64,000 nucleotides of DNA from TMED14 sp003507115 (GCA_943787925.1 CALSOH010000002.1:248001-312000); one strand, 5' to 3'; positions 1 to 9,507 are shown, counted from the first letter of the stretch. The notes: a model not told the origin generated them from the letters alone. Numbers and translations are program-made.

Positions 1-55
1 ATCCCACGTGGAAATGCGCGGGCGGACAAATCAGCAGCACGGTACAGCGCACCCT

Positions 56-1140
56 TTAATCCAGAAGCGTCGCGATGGAGCTGGGCTGGGTCCAGGGTCT
101 ACGGGCCGCTTTGACGGCCTCTGCCTGTTGAGTGTCCCAAGGGCTTTTTAAGGCTTTTTCGACTGCTTCGGCCAGACTTTCCGGGCTGTGGTAGGTCACA
201 ATTCCCATTTCAGGGGTCCAATCGAGCCCGGCGAGGGCGGCTTCGTGCGCGACAATCCACCGCGCTTGGTAGAGCGCTTGAATGAGTTTCAGTTTTAAGC
301 CCAAGCTATGTTCCGCATGGACCAAGACCATCGCGGCCTCCTGGAATGCTTGCGCCATGGTTCCTTCGTCGGGTCGGTCGAGAATCCGTACCCCCTTTGC
401 CGCAGCGATGTGGCGCAGTTCCTCCGAAAAATCATGGCCCGCCCACGTAACTTCTACCGAGAGGTCTGCGGTCCAGCGGGCGGCGCGCTCGTTCTCCACG
501 ACCGAAAATTTACCGGGAACGAGGAGGCTTTTTTTGGCGGCTTCGTGTGCGGGAGGCGTCCCATGGAATCGCTTTTGCGGGGGAACGACGGTGGCGGCAG
601 TTCCTCCCATCGCCTGCCAGGCTTGGGCGTCTACTGCCGTCAGCGCCCAGAGGGGACCTGGCCAGCGTTTCGCCAGCACGCGCTCCCAGCGCAGCAGCTT
701 CGCCGCCTCCCAGCGCAAATACATCCGCTTGAGCCCGGTCGAATAGCTCGCTAAACTTTGGTAGTATCGGGCCTCCGGGTTGTGCCATCGCAGGATGGCC
801 TCCGACGGAAAATCAAGCCCAGTCAAGTGGGTGCCCTGTACCACGTGCTTCCCCTTTGCGGTGGCCAAGGCCTCCCGTTGCACCTGGGTGCTTCGACTGC
901 CCACGATATAGGGCCGATTCCACGATACGATGGCCCAGGGGTTGCGGCGGTAGGTCTTGAACTGCACGCCCGGGTGCTCGCTCAGTCTCAGCGCCTGGGC
1001 ATGTGCGCAGCGGCCGTCTTCGTTGTGGCGTGCAGCACCACCTGGTAGCCAGCTTGCACGAGGTTTTCTACCTGACCTGCCACTTCTAGGGTACCGCCAT
1101 AGGGAGGTGGCTCCAGCCGGTCCATCGACCAGACGTGCAC
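56..1140 (-). CDS. Glycosyltransferase, frameshifted as read
   Basis: The last ~310 codons read cleanly in one frame and end at 56. They include a GT-B-like C-terminal stretch (VTWAGHDFSEELRHIAAAKG, then a helical region around 'LGLKLKLIQALYQ'). The N-terminus lies in another frame, fused to the end of the upstream glycosyltransferase: from about 1140 it reads 'HVWSMDRLEPPPYGG', a typical start with a glycine-rich loop. The two pieces join near 1010-1020 if one base is added or removed, and the span is a multiple of three plus two, as a single indel predicts. Function is inferred from position and fold: transfer of an activated sugar to a surface glycan in the cytoplasm. It follows another glycosyltransferase on the same strand. 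The family assignment is weaker than for its neighbour because the sequence is divergent. Confidence 0.6.
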
Positions 1141-2298
1141 GGTCTTTTCCCCGTTCAACCGGCGAATCAGCTGCTTCCACGTTTCTTTTTCGTGGTCCCA
1201 GTGGTAGCGGTGGGCCGCCTGCTGGGCGGCTTGCGCGGCGCGGCGGTAGGCATCGGGTTGGAGGAGCTCGTGCGCGGCATTCAAAATAGCTTCGGGCGTC
1301 GTTTCCGGGATGACGCGACCGGCCGCGCCGAGGTGCGCGGTGACCTCGACCAGGTTGCTGGCGATGACGGGGATGCCCGCTTGGAAGTAGTCAAAGAGTT
1401 TATTGGGCAGGCTCCAGCGATAGTTCTGGCTTTGGGGTTTGTCCAGGGAGAAACCGAGGTGGGCGGCTTGGGTGTAACGGCGGAGCGCCTCGCGCGTCAC
1501 CCGACCGATGAAGCGAACTTTGGAATCCGTCCAGCCCTGGGCATCTGCGGTGCGTTGGAGGTACGGGAGGGCATCGCCGGAACCCACGATGAGCAACAAG
1601 GCATGGGGGTGCCTGCCCACAGCCTCGAGGAGTTCTTCCGCCCCGCGATCGATGTTAATGCCTGCGCCTTGGAGGATCCAAATAGGGCGGTCTGTAGGCA
1701 GGTCAAGTGCTCCGCAGGCGGCCAACCGGCGGGCTTCCTGCTGGTCGTCGCCAACGGGCGAAAAAGGCAAGCCCTCTTCGGGCAAGAGGGGTACATTGCG
1801 AACGATGTCCAGCGACTGCCCGTATTCGGCATAGTAGGCTTGGGCAATGGAGGCATTGACCGTCACCCCTGCGGTAATGCGCGGGAAACAGCGCTTTTCC
1901 ACCCAGCGCCAAAGGCCTTGGATGAAGGGGCGGGATTCGAGTTCCGGGGCGCCCAAAAAGTACTCGTGGCTGTCATACACGAGGGGCATGCCACGGCGGC
2001 GCGCCCAGTAGGCGTTGGGCCAAAGCGTGTCCAGATCGTTGGCCAGGTACACGTCTGGTTTTTCCCGACGCAATACGTCCCACAAGCGCCATTGAAATTC
2101 TAGGTAAAAAAGGGGACCTCGGTGAAAAAAGCAGGTGAAGCGTTCGGTGCGGTAGGGACGCGTTAGCGGGGCGGGATCGGGGTAGGTTCGGCCTGAAAGC
2201 ACCACCTCATAGCCCATCTCCTGCCAGACCATGCAGCTGCGGTGCACGCGCTGGTCCGAATGCAAATCGTTGATGACCGACAGGAAGACTTTGGGCAT
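988..2298 (-). CDS. Group 1 (GT4-like) glycosyltransferase
   Basis: A GT-B fold transferase expected to move a sugar from a nucleotide donor to a glycan or lipid acceptor in the cytoplasm. The N-terminus 'MPKVFLSVINDLHSDQRVHR' has the Rossmann entry and basic acceptor-side motif of this group. The middle carries 'NDLDTLWPN' and 'YDSHEY'. The C-terminal donor domain has 'FIGRVTREALRRYTQAAHLG' and 'LPNKLFDYFQAGIPVIASN'. The ATG at 2298 is preferred over the GTG at 2304. The reading frame runs to 988, but the true protein probably ends near 1145-1150: the residues after 'LIRRLNGE' look like the start of the next glycosyltransferase, and one extra base would create an overlapping stop/start. It is divergent from queA, with a near-consensus TACCTTCG 5 nt before the ATG. 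Confidence 0.8.
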   Translation of the reverse strand: MPKVFLSVINDLHSDQRVHRSCMVWQEMGYEVVLSGRTYPDPAPLTRPYRTERFTCFFHRGPLFYLEFQWRLWDVLRREKPDVYLANDLDTLWPNAYWARRRGMPLVYDSHEYFLGAPELESRPFIQGLWRWVEKRCFPRITAGVTVNASIAQAYYAEYGQSLDIVRNVPLLPEEGLPFSPVGDDQQEARRLAACGALDLPTDRPIWILQGAGINIDRGAEELLEAVGRHPHALLLIVGSGDALPYLQRTADAQGWTDSKVRFIGRVTREALRRYTQAAHLGFSLDKPQSQNYRWSLPNKLFDYFQAGIPVIASNLVEVTAHLGAAGRVIPETTPEAILNAAHELLQPDAYRRAAQAAQQAAHRYHWDHEKETWKQLIRRLNGEKTVHVWSMDRLEPPPYGGTLEVAGQVENLVQAGYQVVLHATTKTAAAHMPRR

Positions 2299-2326
2299 AA
2301 CCACGAAGGTAGGCCAAAGCCACGGC

Positions 2327-2334
2327 TATCTTTG
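2327..2334 (+). promoter_or_regulatory. -7 promoter element TATCTTTG of the QueA-family gene
   Basis: A perfect match to the Bacteroidota -7 consensus TAnnTTTG, only 4 nt before the ATG at 2339. Transcription would begin at or inside the start codon, so the mRNA is predicted to be leaderless. No good TTG -33 element is visible at the usual spacing. Confidence 0.55.
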
Positions 2335-2338
2335 CGCC

Positions 2339-3553
2339 ATGGATCCCCGCCAGCTCCGCATTGCCGACTTTACCTACGACCTCCCTGAGGAACGAATTGC
2401 CCAATTTGCCGTGGAACCCCGCGATGCGGCCAAGCTCCTGACCTTCGATGGGTCGCGCATGGGCTCTGCCTGTGTCGCAGACCTCCCCGAAGCGATACGC
2501 GCCATGGGGTTTCATGCAGGGGGACACTTGGTGTTGAACGAAACCCGGGTGGTACAGGCCCGGTTATTCTTCCCTCGCGGTGAAGGCAAACCTTTTGAGC
2601 TCTTCTACCTCCATCCAGCCCAGGGATCGGTCGAGCAAGCGATGGCTGCCACGGGACGCCTCGTCGCCGCCTGCAAGGTGCGTTATTCCAAAAAATGGAA
2701 ACCCGATCAGGTGCTCACCGTAGACCGTCTTCATGCCCGCCGGGTCGGCTTTGAGGCCGATACCTCGCTGGTGGAATTCACCTGGGAGGGTCCCGAAACC
2801 TGGTCCGAACTTCTCGCCCACCTGGGACAACTTCCCCTACCCCCTTATATGCAGCGGCGGGTTGTTCCGGAAGACCAAGAGCGGTACCAAACTGTTTTTG
2901 CGCGGGTCGAAGGGTCGGTAGCGGCCCCGACGGCTGGATTGCATTGGACCGCCGCCCTGCTAGATACCATGGCAGCGGAAGGGTGGAACCGCACGCCCGT
3001 CCGCCTTCACGTGGGCGCCGGAACGTTTCAGCCCGTGAGTAGCGAACGCATGGCCGACCACCCCATGCATGCCGAGGAGCTCCATGTGCCCGTGGATACC
3101 ATTCGGGATCTCGCCGATGGGCGGCCAATCTGGGCGGTGGGCACTACCGCCGCACGGACACTGGAATCCCTGTATTGGTTGGGATGTGAGGCATGGCATG
3201 GACGCCCGCTACCTTCCTCTGTGGATCAATGGCTCCCCTATCACACTTCAGGCTTCCTGCCGAGCCGATCGGAGGCATTGATGGCCTTGGCGACGGCCTT
3301 GGAGCAGGCCGGAAAAACAGCCTTCACGGGCCCGACAGCGGTCCTCATTGCACCGCCCTACGCCTTGCGGGTGGTGGATGTTTTGATGACGAATTTTCAC
3401 CAGCCCCAGAGTACGCTCCTGCTCCTAGTGGCCGCAGCGATCGGACCGAGATGGAAAGAGGTCTATGCGTATGCCTTGGCGGAAGACTACCGCTTTTTGA
3501 GCTACGGGGATGCCTGTCTGTTCATGGTTCAGGATCCTGCCGCCTTGGCGTAA
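2339..3553 (+). CDS. queA: S-adenosylmethionine:tRNA ribosyltransferase-isomerase family protein (QueA-like)
   Basis: QueA transfers the ribosyl group of S-adenosylmethionine to 7-aminomethyl-7-deazaguanine in tRNA to form epoxyqueuosine. Family motifs are clear: 'NETRVVQARLFF' near residue 65, 'SVAAPTAGLHWT' near 200, 'LHVGAGTFQPV' near 225 and 'TNFHQPQSTLLLLVAA' near 355. The protein is 404 residues, longer than the ~340-350 of classical QueA. Bacteroidota often carry a second paralog of about this length, so this may be that paralog rather than the main enzyme. The start is the ATG at 2339, where similarity begins and just after a TATCTTTG element; the open frame extends further upstream. 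It is transcribed divergently from the glycosyltransferase and followed by a secreted protein gene. Confidence 0.85.
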   Translation: MDPRQLRIADFTYDLPEERIAQFAVEPRDAAKLLTFDGSRMGSACVADLPEAIRAMGFHAGGHLVLNETRVVQARLFFPRGEGKPFELFYLHPAQGSVEQAMAATGRLVAACKVRYSKKWKPDQVLTVDRLHARRVGFEADTSLVEFTWEGPETWSELLAHLGQLPLPPYMQRRVVPEDQERYQTVFARVEGSVAAPTAGLHWTAALLDTMAAEGWNRTPVRLHVGAGTFQPVSSERMADHPMHAEELHVPVDTIRDLADGRPIWAVGTTAARTLESLYWLGCEAWHGRPLPSSVDQWLPYHTSGFLPSRSEALMALATALEQAGKTAFTGPTAVLIAPPYALRVVDVLMTNFHQPQSTLLLLVAAAIGPRWKEVYAYALAEDYRFLSYGDACLFMVQDPAALA

Positions 3554-3628
3554 AGGGATCGCTGGCTACATGGCTGTTTGCAGTCGTTTCTTCCCTATTT
3601 ACCGGGCGTTGCAGCCCACTTTTGTTCG

Positions 3629-4582
3629 ATGCCCTCCCCTATTGCCCTGCTTTTGGCCTTGGCCCTGACACCCGCTCCTTTCGACTTGGGGCAACCGGCG
3701 ATCGCGGGGGTGCGGGACAGTGTCCACATCCTGTGGTGGAATGTGGAAAATGCCTTCGACACCCTGGACGACCCCCAAACCAAGGACGAAGCCTTCACCC
3801 CCACCGGTTCCAAGGAATGGACCTCAAGGCGTTACTATCGCAAACTCCATCGCATCGCCAAGGGTCTTCGCACCGCCGCCGGCTCCACCCCGCCGGATTT
3901 CATTGGGCTCTGTGAGATAGAAAACGCCTCCGTCTTGGCGGATCTTGTTCGCCGGTTGCCCTGGGAATGGACGATCTGGACCTGCCACCAGGATAGCCCC
4001 GATGCGCGCGGCATTGACGTAGCGGTATTGTATGCGCAAGACCGCTGGCGACTGGATTCGATCGACTTTCTGCACGCCTCCGATGTGATCGGAAGCCGAG
4101 ACATGGTCTACACGGCCTTTAGCCATCGGCAAACAGGCCAGACATTATCGGGTTTTTGGGTCCACTTGCCCAGCCAACGGGACCCGCGAATTGCTCAGCG
4201 CCTTCGCGCTTTGGATCCCGTGTGGTCCTACCCCACCGTGGACTTCTTAATGGGCGACCTCAATAGCCATCCCGAGGGACTCTTGGGCGCCACCCTCCAG
4301 GAACATCATTGGTCTTGTATGCCCAGTCATATCCAGTGGGGCACCTATGCCTTTGGATCTCGATGGAGCTTTTTGGACAGTGGATGGCTGCACAAGTCCT
4401 CCAAATGGCAAGGGAAAATGCATGCTATCCCCTTCGGAATCAGGGATTACGGAGATCGCCTCCCCTCTATCCAAGCCACCTTTTACGCAGGGATATATTG
4501 CGGCGGCGCATCGGACCACCTCCCTCTTCGATTCACTTTATGGACGAGCGAGCCTTTGCCGTACATTTATCCTTCTAATTAG
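3629..4582 (+). CDS. Secreted endonuclease/exonuclease/phosphatase family protein
   Basis: A 317-residue protein of the EEP (DNase I-like) superfamily. The start at 3629 gives a short hydrophobic signal-like N-terminus (SPIALLLALALTPAPF). Fold landmarks appear in order: 'HILWWNVENAFDT' with the metal-binding Asn and Glu, 'PDFIGLCEIEN' with the catalytic Glu, 'GIDVAVLY', 'VDFLMGDLNSHP' with the GDxN motif, and 'GGASDHLPLRFTL' with the final SDH. Substrates in this superfamily range from nucleic acids to phosphoinositides, so the target is unknown; the leader suggests periplasmic or extracellular action. A near-consensus CACTTTTG lies 4 nt before the ATG. It is 14 nt upstream of the Omp28-like lipoprotein gene and may be co-transcribed with it. 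Confidence 0.8.
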   Translation: MPSPIALLLALALTPAPFDLGQPAIAGVRDSVHILWWNVENAFDTLDDPQTKDEAFTPTGSKEWTSRRYYRKLHRIAKGLRTAAGSTPPDFIGLCEIENASVLADLVRRLPWEWTIWTCHQDSPDARGIDVAVLYAQDRWRLDSIDFLHASDVIGSRDMVYTAFSHRQTGQTLSGFWVHLPSQRDPRIAQRLRALDPVWSYPTVDFLMGDLNSHPEGLLGATLQEHHWSCMPSHIQWGTYAFGSRWSFLDSGWLHKSSKWQGKMHAIPFGIRDYGDRLPSIQATFYAGIYCGGASDHLPLRFTLWTSEPLPYIYPSN

Positions 4583-4596
4583 ACCCTCTAGGTACC

Positions 4597-5529
4597 ATGA
4601 AAAAGTTTCTCCTGTTTTCACTTGCCGCACTGGCCTTGGCTAGTTGCACCAAGAACGAGCCAGATCCCACGCCCGAAAAGTATATCACCGATGACTTGGT
4701 GGTAACCGAAGATCAAAAGGCGTTTCTCATTGAAACCACCGGCACATGGTGCCAGTATTGCCCCAACGGCACGGCCTTGATGCTCAAAGAATCGCGCAAA
4801 TACAACGTCAACGGCGACAGCAACATCCGCGTGATTGGTTTTGCGTCCCACACTGGAGACCCCCTGGAGACTCCCGTTCAGACCCTTTTAAATGCCACCT
4901 TCCCTACGAGTGGCGTACCCAACTTCTATGTCAACAACGCCGATGCGGGTCAGAGCATTTCAGGCCCCACTGCGGCGGCCTTGAGCGGCACCCCCGTCGT
5001 GGGTGTGGCCCATGTCACGCATGAGAATGCGTCCGGCGATACGGTCATCGTCGATGTGAAAGTGCAATTCTTCGAAGACAGCAAAAACACGTCCTACTTC
5101 GTTCAATCCTACTTGCTGGCCACAGGCATCGAAGCCCGTGAATACACGGTCAACGGCATGCCCGTCAACCTCAATCAAGTTTCATCCGTACCCATTGTCA
5201 CCACCGGTTCTGGAACGACGCCCACTATCTGGGCTGCAGATACTGTAGGTAAGAAATCCGGCGACATTTACACCCATGACCATATTCCTGTGGTTCAGGG
5301 CGTGACGGACTTCCAGTGGGGCGTCACCTTGGATACAGTCAACCCCTTGGGCCGTTCGTACTTCAAAGGCGACATCTTCGGCTCAAAGTACACACCCATC
5401 CAAATCAAGCTCCCCAAAGTACTCCCTGCTGTTCCTGGTGTGGAGTATGAGGTGGTAACCATCATCTGGTCTGAGCGCTTTGACGGCACGGCTGGCGTAC
5501 TCTTCGTCAACGGGTACGAAGGACTTTAA
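4597..5529 (+). CDS. Omp28-related outer membrane lipoprotein
   Basis: The 310-residue product has a lipoprotein signal with lipobox 'LASC' (Cys about residue 17), so it should be lipid-anchored outside the inner membrane. Residues ~35-150 look thioredoxin-like with a 'WCQYC' CxxC motif, 'VIGFASHTGDP' and 'TSGVPNFYVNN' (cis-Pro loop), as in the Omp28 family. The C-terminal part is a beta-rich domain ending 'GVLFVNGYEGL'. A thiol-disulfide or redox-sensing role is possible from the CxxC but is inferred only. The gene ends just before a strong intrinsic terminator. Confidence 0.82.
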   Translation: MKKFLLFSLAALALASCTKNEPDPTPEKYITDDLVVTEDQKAFLIETTGTWCQYCPNGTALMLKESRKYNVNGDSNIRVIGFASHTGDPLETPVQTLLNATFPTSGVPNFYVNNADAGQSISGPTAAALSGTPVVGVAHVTHENASGDTVIVDVKVQFFEDSKNTSYFVQSYLLATGIEAREYTVNGMPVNLNQVSSVPIVTTGSGTTPTIWAADTVGKKSGDIYTHDHIPVVQGVTDFQWGVTLDTVNPLGRSYFKGDIFGSKYTPIQIKLPKVLPAVPGVEYEVVTIIWSERFDGTAGVLFVNGYEGL

Positions 5530-5551
5530 GCGGTTCTCCTTGAAAAGTTCA

Positions 5552-5579
5552 GCGCGCCCCCCGGGGCGCGCTTTTTTTT
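5552..5579 (+). terminator. Intrinsic terminator after the Omp28-like gene
   Basis: A GC-only inverted repeat (GCGCGCCCC ... GGGGCGCGC, 9-bp stem with a two-base loop) is followed directly by eight T residues. It lies between two convergent genes and is oriented for the plus-strand transcript. Confidence 0.9.
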
Positions 5580-5582
5580 GCC

Positions 5583-6092
5583 CTACTTTCCCGGGGCGGC
5601 GTGGGCGGACCAGACATAGGTTTTCCATCCTGAATCCGCGGACTCCCAGGCGAGAGTGGGCCGGAAACCGAGGACATAGAGCACGGCCGAGGCGCCTTTG
5701 TTTTCAGGATGGTGCTGGGCCCAGATTTCCGGGATATTCTGGTGCATCGCCCACTTCATAATAGCCTGGCCCGTAGCCCTCGCATGCCCTTGATTCCAAT
5801 ACCGGTAGTGCCATCGAAAACCGAGGTCGATTCGGCCATCCGATTGCCGCAAGCCGGCCCAGCCCAGGAGGGCCCCGTCCGACTTCCGTTTTACCAGCCA
5901 ACGACCAAATCCAAAATCCGAAAAATGCGTGTAGCAGCGCACCAAGGCTTCGGCCTCTGCGACATCTAGAAAAGGCAAATCCCCGGTCCAGCGAAGGACA
6001 CGGGGATCTGCGTTGAGTTCAAAGAGGTGGCGACCATCCCCTGGTTCCCATGTGCGAAAGTGGTATTCCGGATGGGTGGGTACCGGGGACAT
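5583..6092 (-). CDS. GNAT family N-acetyltransferase (RimJ/RimL-like)
   Basis: A 169-residue single-domain GNAT protein. The N-terminal 'YHFRTWEPGDGRHLFELNADPRV' and 'WTGDLPFLDVAEAEALVRCY' match the RimJ/RimL-type arrangement, and the acetyl-CoA region is 'DLGFRWHYRYWNQGHARATGQ', followed by 'NKGASAVLYVLGFR'. It would acetylate an amine (protein N-terminus, small molecule or antibiotic); the substrate cannot be told. It follows yidC by 2 nt and is probably the last gene of the pyrG-yidC transcript. Confidence 0.82.
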   Translation of the reverse strand: MSPVPTHPEYHFRTWEPGDGRHLFELNADPRVLRWTGDLPFLDVAEAEALVRCYTHFSDFGFGRWLVKRKSDGALLGWAGLRQSDGRIDLGFRWHYRYWNQGHARATGQAIMKWAMHQNIPEIWAQHHPENKGASAVLYVLGFRPTLAWESADSGWKTYVWSAHAAPGK

Positions 6093-6094
6093 GA

Positions 6095-7843
6095 TTACTT
6101 GTCCATTCGGCGGGTCCGGCGATTGCCCGCTTCCTTCTGCGCTTCAAGCATGTCGTTCATGCGCTTTTGGAATTTGGACGTTTTGCCGCTGGCCTTGTTC
6201 GCCATCAGCTGAGCGTGAATGGATTCTTCATCAATGAAGAATTTGCGAATCGCCCATTGCTGTCCAAAAATCAAAATATTGCTCACAAAGTAGTAGAAGG
6301 ACAAACCGGAAGCATAATTGTTGAACCAGACCAATAGCATAATGGGCATTAAGTACTGGATGATGATCATTTGCTGCTGCATCATACTATTGCCCGACTG
6401 GGGGGTCATCGAGTTGTTGAATTTGGTATACAAATACGTCGAGATGGCCATGAGGATGGTGAACAAACTGACGTGATCCCCGTAGAAAGGGATGCTGAAC
6501 CATTGGCCAAATTCAAAGATGGAATCGTAGGCAGACAAGTCGTCGGCCCAGAGGAAGGATTTTTGGCGCAGTTCAATGCTCGCCGGGAAAAAGCGGAACA
6601 TCGCGATCAAAATGGGGAATTGTAAGAGCTGAGGTATGCATCCACCCAAGGGGTTGACCCCGACTTTCTGGTACAACGCCATCACCTCCTGCTGCTTCTT
6701 AGCCGCATCGCTATCCTTGTGACGTTCATTAATTTCATCCAATTCGGGCTTGAGAACCCGCATTTTAGCCATGCTTTTGTATGAAGAGAAGGTCAAGGGG
6801 GACAGTACCAGTTTGATGATCAAGGCCATCATGAAGATGATGAAGCCATAGTTCCAACCAAAGTCATCAAAGAAGTTGAACATGGGGATGACCGCACCCT
6901 TGGAGATCCAGCCAAAGATGCCCCAGCCAAAGGGGATGATTTCGTCAAAGTGCTGACCGTAGGACTGCAGCGTGTTATACTGGTTAGGTCCATGGTACCA
7001 TAGGCCTTTCGCATGTACGCCGCCATTGCTTCCAGCTAAGGTCATTTCCGAACGGAAGAGGCGCGTGTGGCCCGTGTCGCTCACATCAGGTGTTTTGGTG
7101 AGCAAATGCGCCGTAGTGAAAGGCGTCTCGGTGGCAAAAATGCTGGAGAAGTACTGCTGTTTGTGCGCAACCCAGCCAATGTTGGACACCGTTTCTTCAT
7201 CGTCGCGTCCATCGCTGAGGTAATCATCGGATTCATCTACCGCGTCCCAGAAATAGGTGGAGGTGTTTTGCGCCTCATTGGTGATGCTCTTCTCGTTGCG
7301 GATTCCGTCCTGCTTCCAGTCGAGGGTGACGTTGGCGGCACCCTCCACATCCAGGGCCCAATTCAAGCCGTAGCCTTCGCCCAAGGTGTAGGTCCAGGTC
7401 GTGGCGCCGGAAGTCATGGTGACGATTTGGCTGCCGTCGTTGCCCTTCCCAACCAAGGCGGTGAACACCCCTTCGTGGGCCCCCGCCATGGATTGGCGGC
7501 CGTTCACGAGGTAGAGGTCCTCGCCATCGTAACGTTGGTAGTCTTTGAGTTGCACCTGCTGAATTTGAGCACCCGCTGTGGTAAAGGTGTATTTGACCAC
7601 CTCGTTCTCAAGAACAACGGTCTCGGGCTCAAGGGCCGTGCTATCTGGCGTGGCGACCGCCACGGGAATAGCGTCGGAAACCGGAAGCTCCGGCGTAGTC
7701 TCCTGGACCTGATCCGTCGTGACTTCCTGAATCGGGGCATCGGGTTGCATTTCCGAGGCCCAAAAACTCATCCCAAAGAGGATGGAAGCAATGAGTACAA
7801 AGCCAATGATTTGATTCCGGTCAATCGTTTTTTCTTCCAACAT
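6095..7843 (-). CDS. yidC: Membrane protein insertase YidC
   Basis: YidC inserts and folds inner-membrane proteins, alone or with SecYEG. The 582-residue product has an N-terminal membrane anchor (IIGFVLIASILFGMSFW), a large beta-rich periplasmic domain (about residues 60-340), and the conserved insertase core beginning 'NYGFIIFMMALIIKLVLSPL', then 'VGVNPLGGCIPQLLQFPILIAMF' and 'SNILIFGQQWAIRKFF'. The C-terminus is basic (RRTRRMDK), as in ribosome-contacting tails. It starts 2 nt after pyrG, an arrangement common in Bacteroidota, so the two are probably co-transcribed from the pyrG promoter. Confidence 0.97.
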   Translation of the reverse strand: MLEEKTIDRNQIIGFVLIASILFGMSFWASEMQPDAPIQEVTTDQVQETTPELPVSDAIPVAVATPDSTALEPETVVLENEVVKYTFTTAGAQIQQVQLKDYQRYDGEDLYLVNGRQSMAGAHEGVFTALVGKGNDGSQIVTMTSGATTWTYTLGEGYGLNWALDVEGAANVTLDWKQDGIRNEKSITNEAQNTSTYFWDAVDESDDYLSDGRDDEETVSNIGWVAHKQQYFSSIFATETPFTTAHLLTKTPDVSDTGHTRLFRSEMTLAGSNGGVHAKGLWYHGPNQYNTLQSYGQHFDEIIPFGWGIFGWISKGAVIPMFNFFDDFGWNYGFIIFMMALIIKLVLSPLTFSSYKSMAKMRVLKPELDEINERHKDSDAAKKQQEVMALYQKVGVNPLGGCIPQLLQFPILIAMFRFFPASIELRQKSFLWADDLSAYDSIFEFGQWFSIPFYGDHVSLFTILMAISTYLYTKFNNSMTPQSGNSMMQQQMIIIQYLMPIMLLVWFNNYASGLSFYYFVSNILIFGQQWAIRKFFIDEESIHAQLMANKASGKTSKFQKRMNDMLEAQKEAGNRRTRRMDK

Positions 7844-7845
7844 CT

Positions 7846-9459
7846 TTAAAGATTCTTATGGGTCAACGCCGCTGCCACAAAGGCTACGAATAAGGGGTGG
7901 GGATTGGCCACCGTGGATTTGTATTCTGGGTGAAATTGGACGCCCACAAACCAAGGATGATTGGGTATCTCGATAATTTCCACGAGGCCCGTTTCGGGGT
8001 TGATTCCCGCGGCCTTCATTCCGGCGGCTTCTAGATCTGCGAGGTACGCATTGTTAAACTCAAAGCGATGGCGATGCCTCTCAGCGACAAGGGCTCGGGC
8101 GTATAACGTTCGACTTCGTGTCCCCTCCGTCAGCGCGCAATCGCATGCACCCAGGCGCATGGTGCCTCCTTTTTCCGTCACTTTCTTTTGCTCTTCCATC
8201 AGATCGATGACCGGATGGGGGGTTTCGGCGTTGACTTCACTCGAATTCGCTTCCTTCAAACCCAGTACGTGACGCGCATATTCGATCACGGCCGCCTGCA
8301 TACCAAAACAAATACCCAAGAAGGGGATGCCCTCTTCCCGAGCGATTCGCACGGCTTCAATTTTACCTTCGAAGCCTCGGGCCCCAAACCCAGGAGCTAC
8401 CAGCACACCATGAAGGCCTGAAAGTGCTTCCGATGTGTTTTCAGGGGTTAGGTCTTCAGAGTGAATCCAACGAACCTCCACCTTCGTACGATTTTCGGCC
8501 CCAGCATGAATGAGGGCTTCCGAAATGGACTTGTAGGAATCTTTGAGCTCGACATACTTGCCGATCAAACCAATTTCGACCTCCGTTGCGGGCGACTGCA
8601 ATCGGTCCATGAAGTCTGACCAACGGGTCATGTCCGGTCGCCCCACCACGGGGAGGTCCAATTTTTTCAGAACGACTTCGTCCATATTTTGGGCCAGCAG
8701 CAGTTGCGGAACCTCGTAGATGGTCTTCGCATCCAAGGATTCTATCACTGCATCAGGTGTTACGTTGCAAAAGAGAGCCAATTTGCGCTTGATGTCTTCA
8801 CCCAATGGAAACTCTGAACGACAGACCAACACGTCGGGCTGAACTCCACTTTCCTGAAGCATCTTGACCGAATGCTGGGTAGGCTTGGTCTTCAATTCAC
8901 CCGTAGCGCTTAAGAAAGGCACCAGCGTCAAATGGATACTCACGCAATTTCGGCCGAGCTCCCAACGGAGCTGACGGACCGACTCGATATAGGGCAAGGC
9001 CTCAATATCGCCGACCGTACCGCCAATTTCGGTGATTACAATTTCATATTCTCCACTCTCGCCCAGCAGTTGCATGCGGCGCTTGATTTCGTCCGTGATG
9101 TGTGGAATGACCTGTACGGTCTTGCCGAGGTAATCCCCTCGACGCTCTTGATCAATGACGTGCTGGTAGATGCGGCCCGTCGTAACGTTATTGGCTTGCG
9201 AGGTGGGACGGTTGAGGAAGCGCTCGTAGTGTCCCAAGTCCAAATCCGTTTCCGCTCCGTCATCCGTCACGTAGCATTCCCCGTGTTCGTAGGGATTGAG
9301 GGTCCCTGGATCAATGTTGATGTAGGGATCAAATTTTTGAATGGTCACCGAAAAGCCCCGCGCTTGGAGCAGATTGGCTAGCGACGACGCGACAATTCCT
9401 TTTCCCAAGGAAGAAGTTACCCCGCCGGTAACGAAGATGTATTTTGTGCTTGAAGCCAT
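7846..9459 (-). CDS. pyrG: CTP synthase
   Basis: CTP synthase aminates UTP to CTP using glutamine and ATP. The 537-residue protein has the amidoligase domain (residues 1-~270) with the start 'KYIFVTGGVTSSLGKGI', 'KFDPYINIDPGTLNPYEHGE' and 'EIGGTVGDIEALPYIE'. The class I glutamine amidotransferase domain has 'FLGICFGMQ' (nucleophile Cys) and 'GVQFHPEYKS' (His and Glu of the triad). It has its own promoter (TTG-N20-TAACTTTG) in the gap after the TonB receptor gene, and yidC follows directly. Confidence 0.98.
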   Translation of the reverse strand: MASSTKYIFVTGGVTSSLGKGIVASSLANLLQARGFSVTIQKFDPYINIDPGTLNPYEHGECYVTDDGAETDLDLGHYERFLNRPTSQANNVTTGRIYQHVIDQERRGDYLGKTVQVIPHITDEIKRRMQLLGESGEYEIVITEIGGTVGDIEALPYIESVRQLRWELGRNCVSIHLTLVPFLSATGELKTKPTQHSVKMLQESGVQPDVLVCRSEFPLGEDIKRKLALFCNVTPDAVIESLDAKTIYEVPQLLLAQNMDEVVLKKLDLPVVGRPDMTRWSDFMDRLQSPATEVEIGLIGKYVELKDSYKSISEALIHAGAENRTKVEVRWIHSEDLTPENTSEALSGLHGVLVAPGFGARGFEGKIEAVRIAREEGIPFLGICFGMQAAVIEYARHVLGLKEANSSEVNAETPHPVIDLMEEQKKVTEKGGTMRLGACDCALTEGTRSRTLYARALVAERHRHRFEFNNAYLADLEAAGMKAAGINPETGLVEIIEIPNHPWFVGVQFHPEYKSTVANPHPLFVAFVAAALTHKNL

Positions 9460-9476
9460 GAACGAGTGGGTTCCGG

Positions 9477-9507
9477 CAAAGTTAGGGTTTTAAAACGCGT
9501 AGCTCAA
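9477..9507 (-). promoter_or_regulatory. pyrG promoter (TTG-N20-TAACTTTG)
   Basis: Read on the minus strand, TTG (9507-9505) is followed by a 20-nt spacer and TAACTTTG (9484-9477), a full match to the Bacteroidota -33/-7 promoter. The pyrG ATG is 17 nt downstream of the -7 element, giving a leader of about 10 nt. The -33 element lies inside the last codons of the upstream receptor gene. Confidence 0.75.

Noticed and set aside
1135..2103. 322-codon plus-strand open frame opposite the glycosyltransferase
   Set aside because: It is fully antisense to a recognisable glycosyltransferase and shows no motif of its own; long antisense frames are expected in this base composition.
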